DNA of 64,000 nt from Pararobbsia alpina (GTDB lineage Bacteria > Pseudomonadota > Gammaproteobacteria > Burkholderiales > Burkholderiaceae): assembly GCF_902859895.1 (NCBI RefSeq), contig NZ_CADIKM010000004.1, positions 124,001-188,000 on the forward strand, written 5' to 3'. The stretch's first letter is position 1, and each line of letters starts with the position of its first letter. The position numbers and the translations under genes were made by a program. The notes under the pieces are model-generated. The model searched no databases. It saw only the letters and a program-made list of their open reading frames with translations, and was not told the origin of the DNA. Shown piece by piece: positions 1-7,648 of the stretch.

Positions 1-535
1 CCCAGCGCCCGAGCATGCTGACGACGGTATCGAGCACCTGGAGGACGACGACCAGAAAGCCGACGCCGATCACCAGACCGAACGATACGAGCCGGACCTT
101 CACGAGCGAGATGATGCTCTGCGTCGGGGCGAAATTATCGGGAATCGGCCAGATGATGTTGAGCGCCGTGTTCAGCGAAGAGAATGTGGCCGATGCCCCG
201 ACCAGCACGGCAAACAGTGACAGCAGGGTGGTCCCGGTCGCGACATTCGCGTGCCGCGCATTCGCGACCATGGCCTGGATGCTCGCGGCCGCCTCGCTGC
301 CGACCACGCCCTGGATCTGGTCGAACAGGCGCCCCTGGACGGCATCGGCGCCGTAGAAGAAGCTCGCGACCGCGATCACGATGACCAGCGTGGGGGCCAG
401 CGAGAACGCCGTATAGAACGCGATCGCGGCGGCCGACGACGAGCCCCGATGGCCGGACCACGAGGACACGGGCTCGATGACCCATGCGGCCCAGCGCCGC
501 AGGCGGGACGGCTCCAACAGATGGCGGATGTTCAA
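1..535 (-). CDS. YihY/BrkB family inner-membrane protein (partial)
   Basis: The reverse strand reads in one open frame from a TTG at 535 to the window edge, so the C-terminal half is missing. The protein begins LNIRHLLEPSRLRRW, continues with AAIAFYTAFSLAPTLVIVIAVAS (split here across a membrane helix), and later shows the segment SLNTALNIIWPIP, which is typical of the YihY/BrkB family. Start choice: GGAG lies about 7 bases before the TTG, while the nearby ATG is in another frame. Members are multi-spanning inner-membrane proteins once called ribonuclease BN or serum-resistance BrkB; their true role is unclear. Family assignment is firm, function is not. Confidence 0.85.
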   Translation of the reverse strand, partial: MNIRHLLEPSRLRRWAAWVIEPVSSWSGHRGSSSAAAIAFYTAFSLAPTLVIVIAVASFFYGADAVQGRLFDQIQGVVGSEAAASIQAMVANARHANVATGTTLLSLFAVLVGASATFSSLNTALNIIWPIPDNFAPTQSIISLVKVRLVSFGLVIGVGFLVVVLQVLDTVVSMLGRW

Positions 536-658
536 GATTCCGCTCCGGTTGCACGGCACCCGGCCACGCGGCCCGCAGGCGGAACCGGGCAGCCTGCTAC
601 GGCGCCCCCTCTCGCGACCGCTTCGCCGGTCGCTTCGGCATCCTGTTCAAGCGGCCTG

Positions 659-880
659 TCAGGCGTCCTGTTCGGTGCCCAGTTCACGCTGATATTCAAG
701 CCCCGCGGGACGCGCGCCACCCTGATTGTGATCGCCGTCATGCGGCGCCGCTGGATCGGACGGGTCCACACGCACCGCCGGCGGACGGCAACTCGCGGTA
801 TCGTCGGCAGGCGGAGTCTGAGCGGCGGGTGTCTGACTGGTTGGGTTCTGAGAGGAAGCAGGAACGTTGAGCGTCGGCAT
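659..880 (-). CDS. Small hypothetical protein, proline/glutamine-rich
   Basis: A 73-residue frame preceded by a very good ribosome site (AGGAGG, 7 bases before the ATG at 880). The product is hydrophilic and disordered-looking, with a P/Q/S/T-rich first third and a charged tail containing DPSDPAAPHDGDHNQGG. An upstream in-frame ATG (around 936) would add about 19 residues, but its ribosome site is weaker. I do not recognise a family. A dyad motif at 987-1004 lies about 110 bases upstream and resembles one upstream of the sigma-54 regulator at 2883. It could be a non-coding shadow, although the ribosome site argues against that. Confidence 0.45.
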   Translation of the reverse strand: MPTLNVPASSQNPTSQTPAAQTPPADDTASCRPPAVRVDPSDPAAPHDGDHNQGGARPAGLEYQRELGTEQDA

Positions 881-986
881 GATGGCCTCCTGTTCGATTT
901 TCTCTTGGGGACATTCGGCATTAAGCATAGTCTCTTCTCGACGAAACGGCAGGGGGTAGATCCCGGCCATTGCAACCGCCCTCGCA

Positions 987-1004
987 CGGTAACGCTTACG
1001 GACG
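987..1004. promoter_or_regulatory. Dyad motif shared with 3023-3041 and 4847-4859
   Basis: The plus strand reads CGGTAACGCTTACGGACG, containing the inverted repeat GTAA-CGC-TTAC. It lies about 107 bases upstream of the start of the small gene at 880. A nearly identical element (CGGCAACGCTTACCGGACG) lies 140 bases upstream of the sigma-54 response regulator, and a longer dyad of the same shape lies at 4847. It may be an activator site; no binding protein is established. Confidence 0.35.
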
Positions 1005-1016
1005 ATTTCCCAATTT

Positions 1017-1250
1017 TTACGAGACCCATCGACGCATACGACGTGGTGAGCAGACGGCACGCGATTGGGGAACCTGGCCCGGTCCGGCCGGCGGATCGCC
1101 GATCGGCGGCACATCAGGCGTGCCCGGCGGCGGTTCGCGCGTCGGCACGGGCGGCTCATCGGGTGGATCGAGCGGGGGCACCTCGGGCGGCACGGGGATC
1201 GGCGTGGGCGGCTCGGGACGGTGGAAGCCGTAGATGAGTGAATAGGTCAT
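1017..1250 (-). CDS. Proline-rich small protein (PxPxPPE repeats)
   Basis: A 77-residue frame starting at an ATG with AGGAG 7 bases upstream. After a short hydrophobic N-terminus (MTYSLIYGFHRPEPP) come about 40 residues built of PPxxPP, PVPTREPPP and PIGDPP units, with prolines at up to half of positions, and then a basic tail. There is no convincing signal peptide or membrane segment. It looks like a polyproline linker or a wall/envelope-associated peptide. Similar short proline-rich proteins occur in Burkholderia genomes, but I know of no function. The neighbouring small gene at 659-880 is on the same strand. Confidence 0.55.
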   Translation of the reverse strand: MTYSLIYGFHRPEPPTPIPVPPEVPPLDPPDEPPVPTREPPPGTPDVPPIGDPPAGPGQVPQSRAVCSPRRMRRWVS

Positions 1251-1482
1251 GGCGCTCTCCTGTCTTCCCGAAAGAACGCAAACCTCATGCCGCTTCGTCC
1301 TGACGCCCCACTCGGCGCCGTCCTGCACGTGACGCGATGGCCGTGCTGCAATCGGCACGGGCCCGCTTCAATGCCCCATTCGCGCGAGCGAAGTGCGGCC
1401 CCCTGCGCGTGCTGTCCCAGGGCACTGCATGAGGACTATGGTGCTGGATCGAGAGCATGGGTTCATCCACGCCCTGCCGATA

Positions 1483-2883
1483 TCACGCGTCGAGATCGGC
1501 CTTCTCGCTGTTCGGGTCCGTGGCAGCCTCGGCTTTCGCGCTGTCGCCGTACTCGACCAGGCGGTTATAGAGCGTCTTGAGGCTGATGCCGAGAATCTCG
1601 GCCGCACGGGTCTTGACCCCGCCGCACTGCTCGAGCGTCGCGAGAATCAGCTGCTTGTCCGCTTCGGCCAGCGAAGTACCGAAGGGAATCGTGACCGAGG
1701 TACCGGGCGAAGGCTTGGACAGCGAGATCTGCAGCGGCACGGCGGCCGTGTTGATCGACTCGGCCCCGGCCATGATGTACGCGCGCTGGACATAGTTCTT
1801 GAGCTCGCGGACATTGCCCGGCCAGTTGTACGCGGCAAGCGCGTCCTTGCTTTCCGGGGGAAAGGTTTTGTTCGTCGTGTAACGCTGGTTCAGGTCGTCG
1901 AGAAAACCCTGCGCGAGCAGTTCGACATCCTTGCCGCGATCGCGCAGCGGCGGCAGGTGCAGCGGAAACACATTGAGCCGGTGATAGAGGTCGAGCCGCA
2001 GCTTGCCGTCGAGCACGGCCTCTTCGGGATCGCGATTGGTCGCGGCAACGAGCCGCACATCGGTCTCGATCTCCTTGGTCGTCCCCACGCGCATGAACAC
2101 GCCAGTCTCGAGCACGCGCAGCAGCTTGACCTGCAGTTCGATCGGCATCTCGGTGATTTCGTCGAGGAACAGCGTGCCCCCGTTCGCGCGTTCGAAATAG
2201 CCTTTGTGCTGGCGATCCGCGCCCGTGAACGAACCGCGTTCATGGCCGAACATCTCGGACTCGATCAAGTTCGGAGAAATCGCGCCGCAATTGACCGCGA
2301 CGAACGGATGCTTGCGCCGCAGGCTCAACTCATGGACCGTCTGGGCCGCGAGTTCCTTGCCCGTGCCCGATTCGCCGACGAGCAGCACCGATGCCGCGGT
2401 CGGTGCGACCCGGCTGATCTGGTCATAGACTTCTTGCATGGCCGTCGAGTTGCCGAGCATCAGGCCGAAACGGCCCATACGGCGCAACTCGCCGCGCAGA
2501 TTGCCGATCTCGGCCTTGAGGTCGCCCGCGCGCGGAATGCGATTGACGATCGCCTTGACGCGCTGAAGGTTGATCGGCTTGACGAGATAGTCAGTGGCGC
2601 CCATCTTCAAGGCATTGACCGCACTCTCGACGGTCGCGTGTCCCGTGATCACGATCACTTCGACACCGGAGGGATCGAGATCCTCGAACAGGTCGACTCC
2701 GCTGCCATCGGGTAGCTTCAGATCGGTGAAAACGACCTCGGGCATCTGCCGCACGATCTGGATTCGGGCTTCGCGCAGATCGCCGGCAGTCACGCACGTG
2801 AGGCCGTCCTCGCGAATGACTTCCGCGAGCGCCTGACGTGTATTCGGATCGTCGTCGACAATCAGTGCATGTGGCATACGCAT
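1483..2883 (-). CDS. Sigma-54-dependent NtrC-type response regulator
   Basis: A 466-residue regulator with the full NtrC layout. The receiver domain spans residues 4-115, with acidic pocket VDDD, phospho-acceptor Asp54 (FTDLKLPDGSG) and conserved Lys in VKPIN. The AAA+ sigma-54 domain spans about 145-380, with Walker A GESGTGKE at 170-177, sigma-54 contact loop GSFTGA at 217-222 and Walker B GGTLFLDE at 235-242. A Fis-type helix-turn-helix lies at the C-terminus (RAAEILGISLKTLYNRL). The contact loop has Ser in place of the usual Ala of GAFTGA. The start is the ATG at 2883 (2877 is an alternative); the frame runs 77 codons further upstream without a recognisable start. No cognate kinase gene is adjacent. 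The related activator at 5000-6082 lacks the receiver. Confidence 0.9.
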   Translation of the reverse strand: MRMPHALIVDDDPNTRQALAEVIREDGLTCVTAGDLREARIQIVRQMPEVVFTDLKLPDGSGVDLFEDLDPSGVEVIVITGHATVESAVNALKMGATDYLVKPINLQRVKAIVNRIPRAGDLKAEIGNLRGELRRMGRFGLMLGNSTAMQEVYDQISRVAPTAASVLLVGESGTGKELAAQTVHELSLRRKHPFVAVNCGAISPNLIESEMFGHERGSFTGADRQHKGYFERANGGTLFLDEITEMPIELQVKLLRVLETGVFMRVGTTKEIETDVRLVAATNRDPEEAVLDGKLRLDLYHRLNVFPLHLPPLRDRGKDVELLAQGFLDDLNQRYTTNKTFPPESKDALAAYNWPGNVRELKNYVQRAYIMAGAESINTAAVPLQISLSKPSPGTSVTIPFGTSLAEADKQLILATLEQCGGVKTRAAEILGISLKTLYNRLVEYGDSAKAEAATDPNSEKADLDA

Positions 2884-3022
2884 AAACCTGGTTGGGAAAG
2901 CGGACCGCACATCGCATCGCCGCAGCACGGCGAGTGGACTCGCGCCGCGCTTCACGATCAAAACGTGTGGAATCGCGTTTCGGATGCAGAAAATACCGAA
3001 TCGGTACCTCGACGGTCGCTGC

Positions 3023-3041
3023 CGGCAACGCTTACCGGACG
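3023..3041. promoter_or_regulatory. Dyad-like motif upstream of sigma-54 regulator
   Basis: The plus strand reads CGGCAACGCTTACCGGACG, matching the element at 987-1004 at 17 of 18 aligned positions apart from one extra C. It lies 140 bases upstream of the ATG at 2883. Its repetition suggests a shared operator, perhaps bound by one of the two neighbouring sigma-54 activators; this is inference. Confidence 0.35.
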
Positions 3042-3127
3042 GCGACTGTGATCGGTTTGTGCATTTGATTATAGGGGGCTTACGCGCTAGGTGGAGCACT
3101 GCTGCGCGCATCAATCGCGGATCGCGA

Positions 3128-3487
3128 TCAGGGCGGTCCCGCGTGCGCGCCTCGATGATGCGACGCGGCCGCGAGCAGCGGTGCCACCTGCCGGGCCAGG
3201 CGTAAGAAGCCGGCGCTGCGCAGTGACAGCCGCAACGCGCCCATCAACACGCTGCCGAACAGACGCCGCCCACGCACGAGCGCGAGCACGCCCACCGGCA
3301 CCAGCGGCATCATCATCGGCGCGGCGGAGCGCGAGCGCTTGACGCCTCGGTCAAACGCGGCACGCAGGCGATCGATCTTGCGCACCGGTTCGAGAACGAC
3401 CTCCAGCGCATCGATCACGTCGAGACGTCCGGCCGCGATCTTGCGCAGTACGCGTTCGCGGCGCTCAGCAAGCGTGCGTTCTTTCAT
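3128..3487 (-). CDS. YqjK-like small protein
   Basis: A 119-residue basic protein beginning MKERTLAERRERVLRKIAAGR, the last gene of a three- or four-gene leftward operon. Its ATG overlaps the stop of the YqjE-like gene (ATGA), showing tight translational coupling. The N-terminal half is a charged helix (RERVLRK, EPVRKIDRLRAAFDRG); a short hydrophobic stretch follows (MMMPLVPVGVLALV). Position after yqjD- and yqjE-like genes and the arginine-rich helix match the yqjDEK arrangement of enterobacteria. Identification rests mainly on gene order; its function is unknown. Confidence 0.65.
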   Translation of the reverse strand: MKERTLAERRERVLRKIAAGRLDVIDALEVVLEPVRKIDRLRAAFDRGVKRSRSAAPMMMPLVPVGVLALVRGRRLFGSVLMGALRLSLRSAGFLRLARQVAPLLAAASHHRGAHAGPP

Positions 3488-3855
3488 TTGACTTGTTCCA
3501 GTGCGGCACGATCGCGCTCGAATTCGGCGAGGGTATGCGAGAACAAGGCAGTGGGCTCGTGCATCTTGCGCATGAAAAGTACGACCACCGTGGCTGAAAT
3601 CACCGCGGCACCGATCGTCAGGCCACCAATCACACGCAAGCGGTAAGGCGTGTCCCAATACGCGGCAACCACCCAGAACGCACCGAACACGACGGTCAGG
3701 GCGACGAAGAAGGCCGCCGCCAGGGCAGACATCATCATCGCCATCACGCGCTCGCGTTCCTCGGCGATTTCGAGCCCCAGCAGCGCGAGGCGAGCGCTCG
3801 CCTGATCGATCAGGCCGACCGCGACATCCTTGACGGACTGTACGAAGCGGCTCAT
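3484..3855 (-). CDS. YqjE/phage-holin-3-6 family membrane protein
   Basis: A 123-residue membrane protein. It has an amphipathic N-terminus (MSRFVQSVKDVAVGLIDQASARLALLG), the ERERVMAMMMSALAAAF segment and two membrane helices around residues 40-65 and 70-95, then a charged tail. This is the YqjE family (Pfam calls it a putative actinobacterial phage holin). In E. coli it is encoded with YqjD and YqjK in a stationary-phase operon. The holin name is historical; nothing phage-like is nearby. Confidence 0.8.
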   Translation of the reverse strand: MSRFVQSVKDVAVGLIDQASARLALLGLEIAEERERVMAMMMSALAAAFFVALTVVFGAFWVVAAYWDTPYRLRVIGGLTIGAAVISATVVVLFMRKMHEPTALFSHTLAEFERDRAALEQVK

Positions 3856-3870
3856 GGGGATCGTCCTCGC

Positions 3871-4188
3871 TTACCGCGCGGCCACCACGCCGAGCAGGAT
3901 GCCGACGCCGACACCGATCCCGACGGCCTGCCACGGTTTGTCGTGCACATACTGGTCGGCATTGTCCGCGGCGACCTGATACTTCGCGCGAGCCGTGACC
4001 GAAGCGTCGGCCAGCGACGCCTTGGCATCGTCGAGCTGATTGCGCAGACGCGTACGCAGCACGTCAAGCTGCTCTCCGGACGCGCTGGCGGTCAGGCGCA
4101 ACAGTTCCTCGGTATCGTCAACGAGGGTATGCAGATCGTCGGCAATCCTCTGACGGCCCAGCGACAATTGGGTGGAATGGTCGTTCAT
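3871..4188 (-). CDS. ElaB/YqjD/DUF883 family membrane-anchored protein
   Basis: A 105-residue protein starting at MNDHSTQLSLGRQRIADDLHT, with AGGAG 8 bases before the ATG at 4188. It is mostly a long charged helix (residues 10-80) ending in the family hallmark DKPWQAVGIGVGVGILLGVVAAR, a glycine-rich C-terminal membrane anchor. In E. coli such proteins are RpoS-controlled tail-anchored proteins that bind ribosomes at the inner membrane in stationary phase (YqjD, ElaB). The YqjE-like gene follows 15 bases downstream, so this is the head or second gene of the operon. Confidence 0.85.
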   Translation of the reverse strand: MNDHSTQLSLGRQRIADDLHTLVDDTEELLRLTASASGEQLDVLRTRLRNQLDDAKASLADASVTARAKYQVAADNADQYVHDKPWQAVGIGVGVGILLGVVAAR

Positions 4189-4222
4189 ATCAAGACTCCT
4201 CATTGAGAAACTGACGGCGCGG

Positions 4223-4468
4223 CTAACGCCGCACCCCGTTCATCCGCGCCCGCAAGGCGGGCGAGCGCGGCATGTGCTGTTCGGCATGGCGGCGCGCAGC
4301 GCCAAGCCGTGTGCGCAGGAGCGCGCCCGTTGCGAGGACGCACGCCAGCGCGGCGAACAGATAGCCGGCGAGCGTCGTCACGGCGACCAGTGTCGCAGTG
4401 CCGGCCGCATAGCTGAGGACCCCGGCGGTGATCGCGATCACGAACGCCACGGCGGCCCAATAGAGCAT
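4223..4468 (-). CDS. Small membrane protein, DUF1328/YtjA-like
   Basis: An 81-residue frame beginning MLYWAAVAFVIAITAGVLS, followed by a second hydrophobic helix (AVTTLAGYLFAALACVLATG) and a basic tail. The N-terminal helix pattern resembles DUF1328 (YtjA) proteins, which are about 54 residues. The ribosome site is weak (only GAG just before the ATG). The frame stays open upstream to about 4615, but that part does not look like protein. It precedes the yqjD-like gene by about 35 bases on the same strand and probably belongs to the same envelope-stress-type operon. Confidence 0.5.
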   Translation of the reverse strand: MLYWAAVAFVIAITAGVLSYAAGTATLVAVTTLAGYLFAALACVLATGALLRTRLGAARRHAEQHMPRSPALRARMNGVRR

Positions 4469-4653
4469 CTCGAGCGCGGCGCCGTCGATCCGCTCGGCCT
4501 CGCGCGCGGGCCGCAGTGCGCCGCGCGATGAACAGGCGGGGCCCCTCCGGGCCAGCGCGGGCGACGACGATGCATGTCGCCAGGGGGAATGTAGATCGAT
4601 CAAAGTCGGCCTCACGAAGCGCGCTATGCGGGCGAATCATATGTACGCCTCCT

Positions 4654-4669
4654 CGCAGCTTTCATGCCA
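4654..4669 (-). promoter_or_regulatory. Possible sigma-54 promoter for yqjD-like operon
   Basis: The minus strand reads TGGCATGAAAGCTGCG. Against the consensus TGGCACG-N4-TTGCW it keeps the GG and GC doublets at the correct spacing and most of the -24 element. A start near 4643 would place the good ribosome site just upstream outside the transcript, which weakens the case. It sits between two sigma-54 activator genes. Confidence 0.35.
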
Positions 4670-4846
4670 CGTGGTCCCGACCGACTCGAAAGCCAGGGCC
4701 GGCTCCCCTGGCGGCCCCGCCCGGAAGCGGGAGCCAAAGCCCGCTCCGACCCCACGCAGGGGCGACTCGATGAACTGCCGCGGCCCCTTCATCGCGTCCC
4801 TCGAACCCGCTCGACGCTCCATGCGAGGCCCCATTGAGCCCTGGCG

Positions 4847-4859
4847 CGTAAGTCTTACG
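4847..4859. promoter_or_regulatory. Perfect dyad CGTAAG-T-CTTACG
   Basis: A 13-base inverted repeat with 6-base arms, 141 bases upstream of the activator gene at 5000 and about 180 bases upstream of the sigma-54-like site on the other strand. Distance and symmetry suit an enhancer-type binding site. Shorter relatives with a GTAA/TTAC core occur at 987 and 3023. Confidence 0.35.
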
Positions 4860-4999
4860 GTTCGCAATGTAATTTGGCCGGCCGTGCCGCTACACGGTGT
4901 GGCCGGTCTGTACCGCGTTACTGTTTTAGCGCGAGGATTTCGGCTAGCATGGGACTTTAATTTCGAGACGATGGCCGTCGGCCTCTGTTGCGGACCTAC

Positions 5000-6082
5000 A
5001 TGTCTTCCATTGAAGCACCCGATATTCCCAGCAACGCCGAGCCAGCCCCGGCGCCGCGCCGCCGCAGTCACCGCCGTCATGTGGGCGCTGTCGCGGGGCT
5101 GAAATCGTTCGGCCTGCTGTATGGCTCATCGGCCGCGATGGAAGCGCTCTACAACCAGATTCGCCGTGTCGCTGAGACGGATGCGACCGCCCTGATCATC
5201 GGCGAGTCGGGTACCGGCAAGGAACTGATTGCCAGGACCATTCACGACCATAGCTCGCGCAAGGACGGCGCGTTTATCGCGGTCAACTGCGGCGCGATTC
5301 CCGACAACCTGATCGAGGCCGAACTATTCGGCCATGAACGCGGCAGCTTTACCGGGGCCGTGCAGAATCGTGTCGGCTACTTCGAACACGCCAACGGTGG
5401 GACGCTGTTTCTCGATGAGATCACCGAAATGGCGCCGGTGCGCCAGGTGAAGCTGCTGCGCGCGCTCGAGACCGGCACTTTCTATCGGGTCGGCGGCACC
5501 GAACAGCTTGCGTCGAATGTCCGTGTGATTGCCGCGACCAATCGCGATCCGGCCACCGCGGTCAAGGAAAACGGCCTGCGCGAGGACCTCATGTACCGGC
5601 TCGCCGTATTCCCGCTGCGTGCGCCGCCGCTGCGCGAGCGCGACGACGACCGTGAGTATCTGGCGCAGCATTTTCTTGCCGAACTCAATGCCCAGGAAGG
5701 CACGGAGAAAGCCTTCTCCAAACATGCGTTCGAGACCATGCGCACCTACTCCTGGCCGGGCAATGTGCGGGAGCTCAAGAACGCGGTCTATCGCGCGTTC
5801 ATCCTCGCGGAGAAAATCGTCGAGCTGCCCCATCCGACTCTGGCGACACGCACGCGTAAGGCCGTGGCGCAGGGCGACGCGATGAGCGTCTGGGTCGGCA
5901 CGCCGCTCGCCGACGCCCAGAAGCAGATCATCCTTGGCACCCTCAAGCACTGCAACGGCGACAAGCGCCGCACGGCCAAGGCACTGGGCGTGAGTCTCAA
6001 GACACTCTACAACCGGCTCGGTGCCTACGAGAATGAAGGCGCCCCGGAAATCGACGACAGCGAGCAAGCCGAGGCATCGTAG
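5000..6082 (+). CDS. Sigma-54-dependent Fis-family activator without receiver domain
   Basis: A 360-residue activator consisting of a short basic N-terminus (PAPAPRRRSHRRH), an AAA+ domain (Walker A GESGTGKE around 68-75, GSFTGA loop at 115-120, Walker [12 protein letters not shown]) and a C-terminal Fis-type helix-turn-helix (RRTAKALGVSLKTLYNRL). No receiver or other sensor domain is present, so activity must be set by expression, a partner protein or constitutively, as in PspF. It is closely similar to the receiver-containing regulator at 1483-2883, including the GSFTGA variant and the same helix-turn-helix, and looks like a paralogue. The start is the ATG at 5000; a TTG four codons upstream is possible. 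Confidence 0.9.
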   Translation: MSSIEAPDIPSNAEPAPAPRRRSHRRHVGAVAGLKSFGLLYGSSAAMEALYNQIRRVAETDATALIIGESGTGKELIARTIHDHSSRKDGAFIAVNCGAIPDNLIEAELFGHERGSFTGAVQNRVGYFEHANGGTLFLDEITEMAPVRQVKLLRALETGTFYRVGGTEQLASNVRVIAATNRDPATAVKENGLREDLMYRLAVFPLRAPPLRERDDDREYLAQHFLAELNAQEGTEKAFSKHAFETMRTYSWPGNVRELKNAVYRAFILAEKIVELPHPTLATRTRKAVAQGDAMSVWVGTPLADAQKQIILGTLKHCNGDKRRTAKALGVSLKTLYNRLGAYENEGAPEIDDSEQAEAS

Positions 6083-6135
6083 GCCCCGTCATGGCCCCGT
6101 TGCAGACCCCTCGCGGGCTCGACTCACGCCGGCAA

Positions 6136-6171
6136 CAAAAAAGGCGCGTCGCCCCTTTCAGAACGACGCGC
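6136..6171 (-). terminator. Rho-independent terminator of ABC transporter operon
   Basis: On the minus strand an 8-base stem (GCGCGTCG / CGACGCGC, loop about 12) is followed by a T run (complement of the A run at 6137-6142). It lies about 120 bases beyond the stop of the ATPase gene at 6289. Confidence 0.75.
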
Positions 6172-6288
6172 AACTCGCACTGCTCATACCTCACATACAA
6201 GCCGGTGACCGGCAATTCCGGTTCCCGACTCCCCTGTCTTAGCTCGCTGTATTAACAGCGAGCAGCAACCCGCATGCCGCCCCGCGGT

Positions 6289-7638
6289 TCAGCTTTCGAT
6301 GTCCTCGAGGCTGAACATTTCAGCCTGGTCGCTATACGAAAAAATCTCCGCGTATCGTCCCCAGTTGATCACGGCGTCGAGGGTTTCCATCGCAGCCGAA
6401 TCCGAGAGAAAGTCCTCAAGCTCCTGTTCGAAGCGCACGCGCGGCGCTCGGTGACCGGGGCGCTCGTTGAGCACCGTGCGGATACGCGCGGCAAGTGGGA
6501 CATAGCGCTGCAGGTGTTCGGCGAACATGCGCTTGCGCTCGTCGGTGCCGTAGTCGGAGAAGATCTTGCCGGCCTGGGTCAGCATGATGTCGCCTTCGCG
6601 CATGTCGGCGAAGCCGAGGTGCTGCATCATTTCGGCGACTGGAAACAGGTCATCGACCTCGAGATGCAGGCTGCGTCCGAGCTCGGGCAGGTCGGCCTTG
6701 CCGTTGTACGGCGCCGCGGCCAGCGTCTCGATCAGGCCGGCCATCAGGTTGGTCGAGACCGGCGGCAGCCAGCTGCCGAGCGTCAACTGGCCCGGACGCG
6801 CCTGGTCGGCGATCACGCGTGCGGTCATCTTCGCGTAGATGTCGTCGACCAGCTGCCGGAACGCCGGGGCGAGCCGGTTGCGCGGGTGCGGGAACGGCAC
6901 CTTGATCTCAGCGATCATGCGGCCCGGGTTCGACGACAGCACGAGGATGCGGTCGCACATGAAGACCGCTTCCTCAATATTGTGCGTGACGATCAGCACC
7001 GACTTGATCGGCAACTTCCCATCATTCCAGAGATCGAGCAAGTCGGTCCGCAGCGTTTCGGCAGTCAGCACGTCGAGCGCGGAGAATGGCTCGTCCATCA
7101 ACAGCAGCGTGGGATCGACGACGAGCGCGCGCGCAAACCCCACGCGCTGGCGCATGCCGCCTGAAAGCTCGCGCGGATAGGCATTCTCGAAGCCGTCGAG
7201 CCCGATCAGGTCGATCGCCTTGAGGGCCCGCTCGCGGCGCACGCGGGCGCCGACGCCAAGCGCCTCGAGCCCAGCCTCGACGTTCTGCAGCACGGTCAAC
7301 CACGGAAACAGCGCAAAGGTCTGGAACACCATTGCAACGCCCTCGGCCGGCCCGGTCAGCGGCTGGCCGAGATACTCGACCTCGCCGCCGGTCGGCTTGA
7401 TCAGCCCGGCGATGATGCGCAACAGCGTCGACTTGCCGGAGCCCGAACGACCCAGCAAACCGACGATCTCCCCTTCCTTGAGACTGAGGTTCGCATCGTC
7501 GAGCACCAGCAATTCGCCCTGCGTCTTGTTGAAACCGCGTCGCACATGGCTGACGCGCAGGATCTCGACAGGCTGCTGTACCGGGGCGGCAGGCTGGCCT
7601 GAGGCAGCCGACGCTGCGGAGGGGGTCGGATTGAGCAT
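6289..7638 (-). CDS. NitT/TauT-type ABC transporter ATP-binding protein with C-terminal AAA-associated domain
   Basis: A 449-residue ATPase. The first 270 residues form an ABC domain close to the nitrate/sulfonate/taurine importer class: Walker A GRSGSGKST, signature LSGGMRQR, Walker B LLLMDEPFSALD and the H-loop VTHN. The last 150 residues form an extra domain of the AAA-associated type (LGRSLHLEVDDLFPVAEMMQHLGFADM), seen in a subset of these ATPases and perhaps sensing a ligand. The double permease gene lies 10 bases upstream on the same strand, so the two are co-transcribed. No periplasmic binding-protein gene is in the cluster, so the substrate is unknown. Confidence 0.9.
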   Translation of the reverse strand: MLNPTPSAASAASGQPAAPVQQPVEILRVSHVRRGFNKTQGELLVLDDANLSLKEGEIVGLLGRSGSGKSTLLRIIAGLIKPTGGEVEYLGQPLTGPAEGVAMVFQTFALFPWLTVLQNVEAGLEALGVGARVRRERALKAIDLIGLDGFENAYPRELSGGMRQRVGFARALVVDPTLLLMDEPFSALDVLTAETLRTDLLDLWNDGKLPIKSVLIVTHNIEEAVFMCDRILVLSSNPGRMIAEIKVPFPHPRNRLAPAFRQLVDDIYAKMTARVIADQARPGQLTLGSWLPPVSTNLMAGLIETLAAAPYNGKADLPELGRSLHLEVDDLFPVAEMMQHLGFADMREGDIMLTQAGKIFSDYGTDERKRMFAEHLQRYVPLAARIRTVLNERPGHRAPRVRFEQELEDFLSDSAAMETLDAVINWGRYAEIFSYSDQAEMFSLEDIES

Positions 7639-7648
7639 GGCGGTTCGG

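Larger units (their letters stand above)
4469..4999. other. Divergent regulatory region between yqjD-like operon and sigma-54 activator
   Basis: About 530 bases without a convincing gene. An ATG at 4640 (minus) has AGGAGG upstream, but the frame it opens is low-complexity arginine-rich and out of phase with the membrane protein downstream. The stretch holds a sigma-54-like sequence at 4654-4669 and a perfect 6+1+6 dyad at 4847-4859, so it probably controls the leftward operon, the rightward activator gene, or both. Confidence 0.5.

Noticed and set aside
1393-2715. 440-codon plus-strand open frame
   Set aside because: It is antisense to the sigma-54 response regulator, is rich in Arg/His/Gln with no family motif and arises from GC-rich codon bias.
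3484-3855. Prophage signal from a phage-holin-family hit
   Set aside because: The family name is historical; the gene is part of a yqjDEK-like operon and no phage genes are near.
4200-4640. 146-codon minus-strand frame with an AGGAGG ribosome site
   Set aside because: The translation is arginine-rich low complexity and out of phase with the membrane protein downstream; only the start region looks gene-like.
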